DNA from: Prado023 sp039812125
Lineage (GTDB): Bacteria; Actinomycetota; Actinomycetes; S36-B12; CAIYMF01
Direction of reading: 5' to 3'
Assembly (NCBI GenBank): GCA_039812125.1
Contig: JBDHZV010000063.1
Coordinates: 1 to 14,414, forward strand
DNA length: 14,414 bases
In this document: piece after piece, positions 1 to 6,377 of the stretch
Layout of the letters: the number at the start of each line of letters is the position of its first letter
Position numbering within the stretch: the stretch's first letter is position 1
Position numbers and translations under genes: made by a program
The notes under the pieces: generated by a model
Seen by the model: the letters and a program-made list of their open reading frames with translations, nothing else
What the model was told of the DNA's origin: nothing
Database searches by the model: none

Positions 1-86
1 GGCGCGCGGTAGCGCCGGCCCGCAGGACGCACCCCGCGGGGCGGTCCGCCGGCGCCGGCCAGTCGGCCCGGCCGTCCGCACGACCT

Positions 87-105
87 ACCATGGACGAGCC
101 ATGGT
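87..105. promoter_or_regulatory. Perfect inverted repeat over the acyltransferase start codon
   Basis: ACCATGG (87-93) and CCATGGT (99-105) are perfect inverted copies separated by five bases, and the right arm contains the ATG at 101. No Shine-Dalgarno sequence is visible upstream. A weak -10-like TACCAT (86-91) ends nine bases before the ATG, which would suit a leaderless transcript. The repeat could be an operator or an RNA hairpin masking the start. Its function is inferred only. Confidence 0.3.
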
Positions 106-2200
106 CCTCACCGCCCCGCTCCCGCTCGCCCGTCGCGGGGTCGCCCCGTCCGGGTTCCGACCCGACATCGAGGGGATGCGTGCCGTCGCCGTCCTGCTCG
201 TCGTGGTGTTCCACGCGGGGTGGGCACCGCTGAGCGGTGGGTTCATCGGGGTCGACGTCTTCTTCGTCATCTCCGGGTTCCTGATCACCCGCATGCTGCT
301 GGCCGAGGCCCGCCGTGACGGCCGCATCCAGCTGGCCCGGTTCTGGGCCAGGCGGGCCCGCCGACTGCTGCCAGCCTCGGCGCTGGTCCTGGTCAGCGTC
401 GTCGCCGCCTCGTTCGCCCTGCTGGGCACCCTGGACCGCATCGAGACCGGTCGCGACGTCACCGCCGCCGCCGGCTTCGTCGCCAACTGGTGGTTCGCCC
501 ACCAGGCACTGGACTACTTCGCCGCCGACCGGTCGCTGAGCCCCGTTCTGCACTTCTGGTCGTTGTCGCTGGAGGAGCAGTACTACCTGCTCTGGCCTCC
601 GCTGCTGGCCGGTGTGCTCGCCCTGCGGCGGCGGGCCGGAGGCCTCGTGCGGCTGCGGGTCGCGGGCGCCCTGCTGCTGGGCATCGCGGTGGCATCGTTC
701 GGCTGGTCACTGCTGGAGACCCGGTGGACGCCGGTCGAGGCGTACTACGGCACTGTGGCCCGGGCGTGGGAGCTGGCCGCCGGCGGGCTGGTCGCGGTGC
801 TGGCCACCGCGCGGCTCGCGCTGCCCCGACCGGTGGCCGTGGCGCTGTCCTGGGCCGGGCTGACCACCGTCGTCGTGGCGGCGTTCACGATCACCGAGCA
901 GACCCCGTTCCCGGGCACGGCGGCCCTGGCCCCGGTGCTCGGGACTGTCGCGGTGCTGGTGGCCGGGATCACCCCGGGACTGCCCGGCGCCTGCCGCCCG
1001 CTGTCGACGGCCGCACCGCGGACGCTGGGACGGCTGTCGTACTCCTGGTACCTGTGGCACTGGCCCTTCCTGGTCCTGGCTCCCCTGGTCCTCGGCGAGC
1101 TCGACGCGGCACGCACGGCCCTGGTCGTGCTGGCCAGCCTGGCGGCGGCCTGGCTGACGTTCCGGTTCGTGGAGGACCCGGTCCGGCGCAGCCCGGCCCT
1201 GGCCGCGTCGACGTCGCGCTCCCTGCTCGTGGGGGCCGTCCTGATCGGCGTCGGCGTGGCCGCCGGGCTTGCCGCCGCGCGACCACCGGTCGCCCCGGCA
1301 ACCGTCCAGCCGGAGTCGCTTGCCACCGAGGACGCCACCGTCGAGGGGACCCGGGCGCCCGACGAGGCACAGCCCGCCGCCCCGGCGAGGCCCGCGATCG
1401 TGCCCGACCCCCTGCTGGCCCGGGAGGACACCAACCAGATCCGCACCGACGGGTGCCAGTCGCTGTTCGACTGGACCGAGGTCAAGGACTGCGTCTACGC
1501 CGACATCGACTCACCGCGGCGGTGGGTGCTCTGGGGCGACTCGCACGCCGTGCAGTGGTTCCCGGCCCTGGAGGCGGTCGCCCGGGACGAGGGCGTCGCG
1601 CTGCAGGTGTACGGCAAGACGTCGTGCCCGGCCTCCCTCGTGACGTTCTACTCCCGCAAGTGGGACCGGGTGTACCACGAGTGCACGACCTGGCGCGACG
1701 AGGTGTACCGACGGGTCCAGCAGCTGCCGGCCGGCACGGTGGTGTTCCTGTCCGGCATGCACGAGTACGCCGTTGCCCAGGACGGCCGGGTGCTCAGCGA
1801 GTCCGAGAGCGAGGCCCCGGTCGCCGCGGGACTGCGGGAGGTCGCGCGCACCCTGACCGGGCTGGGGATGACCGTGGTGGCCATCCGCGACACGCCGTTC
1901 CCGGAGCGGGACGTCCCGGCGTGCGTGGCGGAGCACCGCGACGATCCGGGGGCGTGCGACGTCCCCCGACCGGCCGAGGACCGCGGGACGTCCTGGGAGC
2001 GGCGCACGCTCGCCGGCATCCCGGGGGTGCGCCACGTGGACCTCGTCGACGAGGTGTGCGGCCCCCGGACCTGCCCGGCGGTCGTGGACGGCATCCTGCG
2101 CTGGCGCGACCAGGACCACCTCACCGCGACGTTCGTGACGACGCTGGACGAGCCCCTGGCCACCCAGCTGCGCGCAATCGGCGTCGCCGGGCGGCGGTGA
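101..2200 (+). CDS. Membrane acyltransferase (AT3/OafA type) with C-terminal SGNH domain
   Basis: A 699-aa integral membrane O-acyltransferase of the acyltransferase-3 family fused to an SGNH-hydrolase domain, as in OafA/OatA-like proteins. Family members carry acyl groups, usually acetyl, across the membrane and attach them to surface polysaccharides or peptidoglycan; the acceptor here cannot be told. Residues 18-45 hold the family opening (RPDIEGMRAVAVLLVV, then FHAG with the likely catalytic His38), followed by GGFIGVDVFFVISGFLITRM, an arginine-rich RRARRLLP stretch and the SLEEQYYLLWP motif (Glu158-Glu159). About ten hydrophobic segments run to about residue 390. A Pro/Ala/Glu-rich linker (about 392-435) leads to the extracytoplasmic SGNH domain, with GDSH (Gly479-His482; Ser481 nucleophile) and the D-x-x-H pair Asp670/His673. 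Length is normal for the fused family. The start at 101 is the first in-frame ATG just before the conserved N-terminus; no clear ribosome site is seen. It is convergent with the diguanylate cyclase and ends 31 bases from it. Confidence 0.93.
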   Translation: MVLTAPLPLARRGVAPSGFRPDIEGMRAVAVLLVVVFHAGWAPLSGGFIGVDVFFVISGFLITRMLLAEARRDGRIQLARFWARRARRLLPASALVLVSVVAASFALLGTLDRIETGRDVTAAAGFVANWWFAHQALDYFAADRSLSPVLHFWSLSLEEQYYLLWPPLLAGVLALRRRAGGLVRLRVAGALLLGIAVASFGWSLLETRWTPVEAYYGTVARAWELAAGGLVAVLATARLALPRPVAVALSWAGLTTVVVAAFTITEQTPFPGTAALAPVLGTVAVLVAGITPGLPGACRPLSTAAPRTLGRLSYSWYLWHWPFLVLAPLVLGELDAARTALVVLASLAAAWLTFRFVEDPVRRSPALAASTSRSLLVGAVLIGVGVAAGLAAARPPVAPATVQPESLATEDATVEGTRAPDEAQPAAPARPAIVPDPLLAREDTNQIRTDGCQSLFDWTEVKDCVYADIDSPRRWVLWGDSHAVQWFPALEAVARDEGVALQVYGKTSCPASLVTFYSRKWDRVYHECTTWRDEVYRRVQQLPAGTVVFLSGMHEYAVAQDGRVLSESESEAPVAAGLREVARTLTGLGMTVVAIRDTPFPERDVPACVAEHRDDPGACDVPRPAEDRGTSWERRTLAGIPGVRHVDLVDEVCGPRTCPAVVDGILRWRDQDHLTATFVTTLDEPLATQLRAIGVAGRR

Positions 2201-2231
2201 GCCGCAGCCCCGGGGCCGGTCCGGCGTGCCG

Positions 2232-3638
2232 TCAGGCGATCACGCAGCGGTCCCGACCACCCGCCTTGGCGTCGTACACGGCGCGGTCGGCCAGCCGGAT
2301 CAGGTCCGCGGGCGACTCCGACAGCGGGTGCGGCAGCCCCGCCCCGCCGATGCTGACCGTGACCGAGATCCGCTGGCCGCCCTCCACGATGTCGGTCTCG
2401 GCGACGGCGCGCCGGATCCGCTCGGCGGTGGCGACGATGTCCGCCCCGCCGGCACCGGGCAGCACCAGCAGGAACTCCTCGCCGCCGTAGCGGACGAGGA
2501 CGTCGCCCTCCCGGAGGACGTGTCGGGCGGCCCGCACCACCGTCTGCAGGACCCGGTCGCCCACCAGGTGGCCGTAGGTGTCGTTGACGTCCTTGAACCG
2601 GTCCAGGTCCATCATCAGGATCCCCAGCGGGTCGCCGGAGCGGGCGGACCTGCCGAACTCCTCGGTGAGCCGCTGCAGCCCGAAGCGGCGGTTGTAGACG
2701 CCGGTCAGCGGGTCCAGTGCCGCCACCCGCTGCAGGTCCTGGTGGTTCAGCGCGTTGTTGACGGCCACGCCCAGGCCGGGCAGGCTCGCCTCGAGCACGC
2801 CGATGACCGCACGGCTGGGCGGCTCCAGCCACGCGACCAGCAGTACCCCGACCGTCGCGACGCCGGAGCGCAGCGGGACGACGCGGACGTGCCGGGGCAC
2901 CACGTCGACCACGCCCGTGGTGACCACGACGTCCTGCGGCAGCGCGACGGCCACCGGACGTCCGGTCCGAACGACCCGGCCCACCGCCTCGGACTCGGCC
3001 AGCCCACCGGGATAGGTCAGCCCGATGCTGCCGGCCAGCGTCACCCGGCCGTTCGACACCGACAGCAGGGCCGCCGCCGAGCAGCCGACCCGGTCCACCA
3101 GCTCGTTGAGGGTGGAGGCCGCCAGGCGGTCCAGCTCGAGGTGGGCGGCCAGCGCCTCGGACACCGCCGCGACGTCGCCGGCAACCCGGTGGCTGGCGGC
3201 CAGGCCCTCGACGAGGCGGTTGAACGACACGGCGAGGTAGCCCAGCTCGTCGTCGGAGTCGACGGGCACCAGGCAGGACCGGGGGTCGCAGGACGCCCAG
3301 TTCCCGGTGTACGTGGCCTCGGTGATCGCGCCCTCCACCCGCCGCATCGCCGCGGTCATGGGGCGCAGCCGACCGCCCACGACCGCGCGGGCCAGGGCGT
3401 GGTTGAGCTCGGCCACCACGATCCCGGCCACGAGGGTGGCCGCGAAGAACGCGGGCCTCATCACCTGCGCGGAGGACACGCCCAGCCCGACGACCGCGAA
3501 CGGGAACGCCAGGCCGATGAGCAGCCCGAAGCCGATCATCCAGATCCGCAGGTCCACCATGACCCGGCGGGTCAGGCGGGGCATGCGCAGTCCCGGTGCG
3601 CTCGCGGGCGCCGCGGCGCGCGCCCCGGTGGTGGTCAC
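2232..3638 (-). CDS. Membrane-bound diguanylate cyclase (HAMP, GAF-like, GGDEF)
   Basis: A 468-aa sensor enzyme predicted to make cyclic di-GMP from two GTP. Two transmembrane helices lie near residues 31-53 and 62-81 with only a short loop between them, so there is little periplasmic sensor. A HAMP-like segment ends in SDDELGYLAVSFNRLVEGL (about 128-148). A GAF-like region (about 155-300) precedes the GGDEF domain (about 310-468), which opens with ALDPLTGVYNRR and has the metal-binding DLDRFKDVND. The active-site loop is GGEEF (385-389). The product-inhibition I-site RxxD is present (Arg376-Asp379), five residues before the loop, so the enzyme is probably active and feedback-inhibited. No EAL domain is attached. 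The start is GTG at 3638, with AGGGGGAC just upstream as a possible ribosome site; that sequence overlaps a sigma-28-like -10 element (see findings). Its placement near flagellar genes fits c-di-GMP control of motility, but this is inference. Confidence 0.93.
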   Translation of the reverse strand: MTTTGARAAAPASAPGLRMPRLTRRVMVDLRIWMIGFGLLIGLAFPFAVVGLGVSSAQVMRPAFFAATLVAGIVVAELNHALARAVVGGRLRPMTAAMRRVEGAITEATYTGNWASCDPRSCLVPVDSDDELGYLAVSFNRLVEGLAASHRVAGDVAAVSEALAAHLELDRLAASTLNELVDRVGCSAAALLSVSNGRVTLAGSIGLTYPGGLAESEAVGRVVRTGRPVAVALPQDVVVTTGVVDVVPRHVRVVPLRSGVATVGVLLVAWLEPPSRAVIGVLEASLPGLGVAVNNALNHQDLQRVAALDPLTGVYNRRFGLQRLTEEFGRSARSGDPLGILMMDLDRFKDVNDTYGHLVGDRVLQTVVRAARHVLREGDVLVRYGGEEFLLVLPGAGGADIVATAERIRRAVAETDIVEGGQRISVTVSIGGAGLPHPLSESPADLIRLADRAVYDAKAGGRDRCVIA

Positions 3639-3645
3639 GTCCCCC

Positions 3646-3672
3646 TGATCGGCACCCGGGCGGGCGCCCTGA
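3646..3672 (-). promoter_or_regulatory. Sigma-28-like promoter candidate for the diguanylate cyclase
   Basis: Read on the minus strand, TCAGGGCG, an 11-base spacer and GCCGATCA. The -10 matches the FliA consensus GCCGATAA at seven of eight positions, and the -35 matches the flagellin promoter -35 of this window (TCAAGTCG) at six of eight. The spacer equals that of the two stronger sites here. The -10 ends seven bases before the GTG, so the transcript would be nearly leaderless. The GC-rich -35 could be chance. Confidence 0.3.
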
Positions 3673-3720
3673 GGCCTGTGGCGGACATCATCACGCGGAT
3701 GCGCGGATGCGCGGGGGCGC

Positions 3721-4131
3721 TCAGGGGGTGGGCGCGGCCGAGATGTTGACCTGCCAGGTGACGCCGAACCGGTCGGTGCACTGGCCGTAGGTGTCGCCCC
3801 ACATCTGCGGCTCCAGGGCGACGTCGACCGTCCCCTGCGCCGACAGGCCCTCCCAGAATCCGCGCAGCACGGACTCGTCGTCGCCGTTGAGGATCAGGGT
3901 GACCGTGGAGCCGGGGCGGAACTGCATCCCGGGCGGGGTGTCCGCGCCCATCAGCACGAGTCCGCCGGGGGCCTCCAGCTGGGAGTGCATGATGAGGTCG
4001 GCGGGAGCATCGGGCATGCCGAACTCGCCGAACGTGGTCAGGGTCAGCTCGCCACCGAGCACGTCGCGGTAGTGCTGCATGGCCTCGCGGGCGTCGCCGT
4101 CGAAGGACAGGTACGGGTTCAGCCGGATCAC
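3721..4131 (-). CDS. PhnB-like VOC/glyoxalase-fold protein
   Basis: A 136-aa single-domain protein of the vicinal oxygen chelate superfamily, PhnB/YjdN branch. The start MIRLNPYLSFDGDAREAMQH is the hallmark of that branch, followed by YRDVLGG, LIMHSQLEAPGGLVLMGAD, and a C-terminal MWGDTYGQCTDRFGVTWQVN repeat unit. These proteins form paired beta-alpha-beta-beta-beta modules; most members of this branch have no proven reaction, so the substrate is unknown. The start is GTG at 4131 with an AGGAGG ribosome site (plus-strand 4136-4141). It lies 30 bases downstream of the EamA transporter on the same strand and is probably co-transcribed with it. Confidence 0.9.
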   Translation of the reverse strand: MIRLNPYLSFDGDAREAMQHYRDVLGGELTLTTFGEFGMPDAPADLIMHSQLEAPGGLVLMGADTPPGMQFRPGSTVTLILNGDDESVLRGFWEGLSAQGTVDVALEPQMWGDTYGQCTDRFGVTWQVNISAAPTP

Positions 4132-4161
4132 GGCACCTCCTGCGGTAAGGGTCCCCTGACT

Positions 4162-5079
4162 CTACGAGGGCCGCGCCGGACCGTCCAGCCCCGTCGGCCG
4201 AGTGGCCGCGAATGCCCCCAGGAGCACCAGGGGGAAGCCCAGGACGATGCCGGGCGTCAGCGGCTCGCCGAGCACCAGGATGCCCAGGGCCACGGCCACA
4301 GCAGGGTTCAGGAAGGTGATCACCGTCGCCCGGACCGGCCCGACGTGCTCGATGAGCCGGAAGAACAGCACGAAGGCCAGGGCCGTGCAGACCAGGCCCA
4401 GCACGGCGACGGCGGCCAGCGCGCCCGGGCTGGGCAGCGCGGGCGCCAGCGCGGTGGCCGTCGCCGGCAGGTACAGCACCGCGACCAGCCCCACCGACCC
4501 GGCGATGACGCCGAGCGCGGGCACGTGGCCCAGCCGGGTGGAGGCGATCACCGGGGCCACGGCATATCCCACCGCCACGAGCAACAGCTCGACGACCGAG
4601 CGGCGGTCGACGTGCCCGGACACCGAGTCCAGCCCGACCAGTGCCGCGACCCCGAGCAGCCCCAGGGCCAGCCCGAGCAACCGGACCGGCGCGACGGCCT
4701 GGGGGTCCCCCCGCAGCCGGGCGACCACGACACCCACGATCGGGACGGTGGCGATCATGAGCCCCGCGAACCCGCTGGAGACCCGGGTCTCGGCGTCGCC
4801 GAGCAGCAGCCACGGACCGGCCATCTCCAGCAGCCCGAACGCGACGACCCATGGCCACGCCCGCGCCGCCGGACGCAGCGCCCGGGCGCGCACCGCCAGC
4901 GGCAGCAGCACCAGCGCCGCGAGCAGGGTGCGCGTGCCCGCGACCGCGGCGGGACTCAGCTCGGCGACCGCGACCTTGATGAACAGGTACGGGATGCCCC
5001 AGATGATCGACATGGCCGCGAACAGGGCCCACGCCGGCCCGGTCATCCGCCCGGGTGCGGGAGCGGCCACGGTGCTCAC
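4162..5079 (-). CDS. EamA/DMT-family ten-helix transporter
   Basis: A 305-aa inner-membrane protein with two EamA repeats of five helices each, from the drug/metabolite transporter superfamily (RhaT/YdcZ/RarD-like). Members export amino acids, metabolites or drugs; the substrate here is unknown. The first repeat begins WALFAAMSIIWGIPYLFIKV with the family tryptophan-glycine-x-pro pattern. The second repeat ends ITFLNPAVAVALGILVLGEP, the classic second-repeat motif with the conserved Pro and Glu. The frame stays open to 5259, but the extra N-terminal residues are polar and unlike the family, so the start is set at GTG 5079; ATG at 5046 is also possible. TAGTGT (minus strand) lies seven bases before the GTG, suggesting a leaderless transcript. 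The gene ends with TAG and is followed by the VOC gene. Confidence 0.88.
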   Translation of the reverse strand: MSTVAAPAPGRMTGPAWALFAAMSIIWGIPYLFIKVAVAELSPAAVAGTRTLLAALVLLPLAVRARALRPAARAWPWVVAFGLLEMAGPWLLLGDAETRVSSGFAGLMIATVPIVGVVVARLRGDPQAVAPVRLLGLALGLLGVAALVGLDSVSGHVDRRSVVELLLVAVGYAVAPVIASTRLGHVPALGVIAGSVGLVAVLYLPATATALAPALPSPGALAAVAVLGLVCTALAFVLFFRLIEHVGPVRATVITFLNPAVAVALGILVLGEPLTPGIVLGFPLVLLGAFAATRPTGLDGPARPS

Positions 5080-5124
5080 CGGGGCGACACTAGTGGGCCC
5101 GCCGCGCGACACGAACCGGGCATG

Positions 5125-5175
5125 GTGGAACGGTCGCCCGTCAGCAGGCAACGCGCGTGCGACAGTGGAACGGTC
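5125..5175. repeat. Two exact 11-bp direct repeats in a divergent intergenic region
   Basis: GTGGAACGGTC occurs at 5125-5135 and again at 5165-5175, a 40-bp period, close to four helical turns. Both lie between the divergent transporter gene and the 59-codon gene, near the likely transporter promoter. Same-face spacing suggests a regulator binding pair. No regulator gene is adjacent. Confidence 0.4.
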
Positions 5176-5236
5176 CGATGCGCACCTCCGCGGACCCTCC
5201 GCGGCTGGCCTTCCTCGCCCGACGAGAGGAGCCTCG

Positions 5237-5416
5237 ATGTCGCTGCGAGCCCGGCACATCCATCCCGGTGGCTGGATCGAGGTCCCCGGCAGCGGGACGG
5301 GTCGGATCCGGGCGCTCTACGTCGTCCCCGGCACCACCCGGTTCACCGTGACGCTGGAGTCCGGCGAGAGCTTCACCCTCGACTGGGACCAGCCGGTGCG
5401 GTTCTGGAGCAGCTGA
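5237..5416 (+). CDS. Small hypothetical protein, 59 aa
   Basis: Not recognised. It has an ATG at 5237 and a good ribosome site, GAGAGGAG (5224-5231), five bases before it. The protein is soluble, with no membrane segment, and rich in short alternating hydrophobic stretches (WIEVPG, RIRALYVVPG, RFTVTLESGESFTLDW), which suggests a compact beta-barrel or SH3-like fold. It ends FWSS. Codon use matches the neighbours. It is divergent from the transporter and is followed after nine bases by an inverted repeat. The ribosome site and biased third positions support a real gene; the function is unknown. Confidence 0.7.
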   Translation: MSLRARHIHPGGWIEVPGSGTGRIRALYVVPGTTRFTVTLESGESFTLDWDQPVRFWSS

Positions 5417-5424
5417 TCGACACC

Positions 5425-5440
5425 TCACCCGACCGGGTGA
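5425..5440 (+). terminator. Short inverted repeat after the 59-aa gene
   Basis: TCACCCGACCGGGTGA is a perfect palindrome with seven pairing bases on each side of a central AC. It lies nine bases after the stop codon and is followed by a CCCTTT stretch rather than a full U-tract. It could be a weak terminator or an operator for the following gene, whose promoter lies 47 bases further on. Confidence 0.35.
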
Positions 5441-5486
5441 ACCATCGCCCTTTACCACCTGCTTGCACGATCGCCATCTCATCGCC

Positions 5487-5516
5487 CTGACTCGGCGTGT
5501 CCGGGGTGGCTACAGT
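5487..5516 (+). promoter_or_regulatory. Likely leaderless promoter of the 80-aa gene
   Basis: CTGACT (5487-5492) and TACAGT (5511-5516) with an 18-base spacer resemble a housekeeping actinobacterial promoter. The -10 ends six bases before the GTG at 5523, so transcription would begin on or next to the start codon. No Shine-Dalgarno sequence is present, which agrees with leaderless expression, common in actinobacteria. Confidence 0.5.
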
Positions 5517-5522
5517 GCGGCC

Positions 5523-5765
5523 GTGCACTCGTACCAGTTCCACGTCGTCGACGGCCCGTTGCGGGGCGAGACGCTCGAGCTGCCCATGGGTCCGGGGTCG
5601 GCGGGACTGGTCGTCGACCTGACCGACCGGGACGGTCACCTCGTGCCGTACACCGCCCGCCCGGCCCCCTACCGCTCGGACAAGTGGCTCGACCCGTACG
5701 GGCTGGGCACGTACGGAGGGCCGTTCGGGCTCTGGGAGGCCGAGCAGTCCACGCCGGACGCGTAG
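5523..5765 (+). CDS. Small hypothetical protein, 80 aa
   Basis: Not recognised. The protein opens HSYQFHVVDGPLRGETLELP and ends with an aromatic, glycine-rich tail (WLDPYGLGTYGGPFGLWEAE). It has no signal peptide or membrane segment. The GTG at 5523 was chosen because a promoter-like -10 (TACAGT, 5511-5516) sits six bases upstream and no ribosome site is visible. The frame is open from 5463, but the upstream residues are unlikely to be translated. It ends with TAG and is convergent with the 70-aa gene, with a ten-base gap. Function unknown. Confidence 0.62.
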   Translation: MHSYQFHVVDGPLRGETLELPMGPGSAGLVVDLTDRDGHLVPYTARPAPYRSDKWLDPYGLGTYGGPFGLWEAEQSTPDA

Positions 5766-5775
5766 CCCGGGAGGG

Positions 5776-5988
5776 TCAGGAGCTCGGGGCCGCCTCGGCG
5801 CCGCGCCGCCCCGCCTCCCGCAGCATGGCGTTCAGCCCGGAGACGGCGGTGCGCATGTCGACCCGGTCCAGGCCGGCCAAGCTCCTGCCGTAGGCATCCA
5901 CCACGCTCATGCACCGGGGGCTCAGGTCCCCCGTCACGACGAGCGATCCCACCCGCGTCGTCGTCACGACCCACTCACGACCAAGCAT
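5776..5988 (-). CDS. Small hypothetical protein, 70 aa, faint STAS resemblance
   Basis: Not firmly recognised. It has an ATG at 5988 with a strong AGGAGG ribosome site at the right distance. The chain alternates beta-like segments (SLVVTGDL) with a helix-prone second half (DMRTAVSGLNAMLREAGRRG). The order GDL, then a hydrophobic strand, then V-D-x-x-x-x-x-S-G-L-x-x-x-L recalls the STAS fold of anti-anti-sigma factors, but it is shorter than the roughly 100 residues usual for STAS, so this is only a lead. It is transcribed away from the flagellar sigma gene across a shared 389-bp non-coding region. Confidence 0.65.
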   Translation of the reverse strand: MLGREWVVTTTRVGSLVVTGDLSPRCMSVVDAYGRSLAGLDRVDMRTAVSGLNAMLREAGRRGAEAAPSS

Positions 5989-6126
5989 GGGCCACCTCCT
6001 GGGCGGCTGTCGATAATGCTGACGTCGCTATTGTAGGAAATGCCTCCGAGCAACCCGCAAAGGCATTCTCGGGTCACACGAATGGAGCAACTTCCCCGCC
6101 CCATCCGAGTTAGCCGAACCTTATGA

Positions 6127-6141
6127 GTGACGCTCTGTCAC
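6127..6141. promoter_or_regulatory. Palindromic operator candidate GTGAC-N5-GTCAC
   Basis: Five-base arms GTGAC and GTCAC flank GCTCT, a layout common for dimeric regulators. It is about 237 bases upstream of fliA in the non-coding region. No regulator can be named. Confidence 0.25.
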
Positions 6142-6301
6142 GGGATGCGACCCGAGCTCGCCGTGCTCAGCGGGGGTCTCACAGCGCGTGAGCAACACTA
6201 AGACGGCCCCGCTCCTCTCGGCACGGACGCCGCTCGAATTTCTCCGGCAGGCCGTTGCGCCGTCGTGGCGGCGAGTCGCCGAAATTTCCCGCGTTCGCCG
6301 C

Positions 6302-6329
6302 TCAAGTACCCCCCTGGTGATTCCGAAGA
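6302..6329 (+). promoter_or_regulatory. Weak sigma-28-like promoter candidate for fliA
   Basis: TCAAGT (6302-6307) is identical to the first six bases of the flagellin promoter -35. A -10-like TCCGAAGA (6322-6329) follows but matches the consensus GCCGATAA at only five of eight positions, and the spacer is one base longer than in the two strong sites. If used, FliA would activate its own gene. Confidence 0.28.
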
Positions 6330-6377
6330 CCTTGATCACGCAACGCTTCGCTTCCAGCACATGAGGGGGACACGAGG

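Larger units (their letters stand above)
5989..6377. other. Long divergent non-coding region upstream of fliA
   Basis: About 389 bp without a convincing gene, visibly richer in A and T than its surroundings, especially 6010-6130. On the minus strand TACAAT (plus 6030-6035) could be the -10 of the 70-aa gene, with TTGCGG 19 bases upstream as a poor -35. Other content: an inverted repeat GTGAC-GCTCT-GTCAC (6127-6141), overlapping alternative hairpin arms at 6039-6072, and a weak sigma-28-like site just before fliA (6302-6329). It probably holds the control signals for the flagellar sigma gene. Confidence 0.6.

Noticed and set aside
490..2490. Long plus-strand open frame overlapping the acyltransferase and the cyclase
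   Set aside because: Its product is arginine-, glycine- and proline-rich low-complexity sequence, typical of the wrong frame in GC-rich DNA, and both real genes beneath it have clear domains.
3699..3714. Tandem GCGGATGC repeats downstream of the VOC gene
   Set aside because: Only two short copies; too little to call a repeat array or operator.
5776..5988. 70-aa protein as CsrA
   Set aside because: The stretch TTRVGSLVVTGDL looks a little like the CsrA N-terminus, but the rest lacks the CsrA strands and RNA-binding residues and is helical.
6009..6016. GTCGATAA, identical to the flagellin -10
   Set aside because: No TCAAG/TAAAG-like -35 at the proper distance upstream (5990-5997 reads GGCCACCT) and no gene close downstream.
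6039..6072. Interleaved arms AATGCCT, CCGAG, AGGCATT, CTCGG suggesting a pseudoknot
   Set aside because: The linkers between stems are zero bases, which is not sterically possible for an H-type pseudoknot; at best two mutually exclusive short hairpins.
6121..6360. 79-codon minus-strand frame in the non-coding region before fliA
   Set aside because: No ribosome site, no third-position bias and no plausible fold; it overlaps likely fliA control signals.
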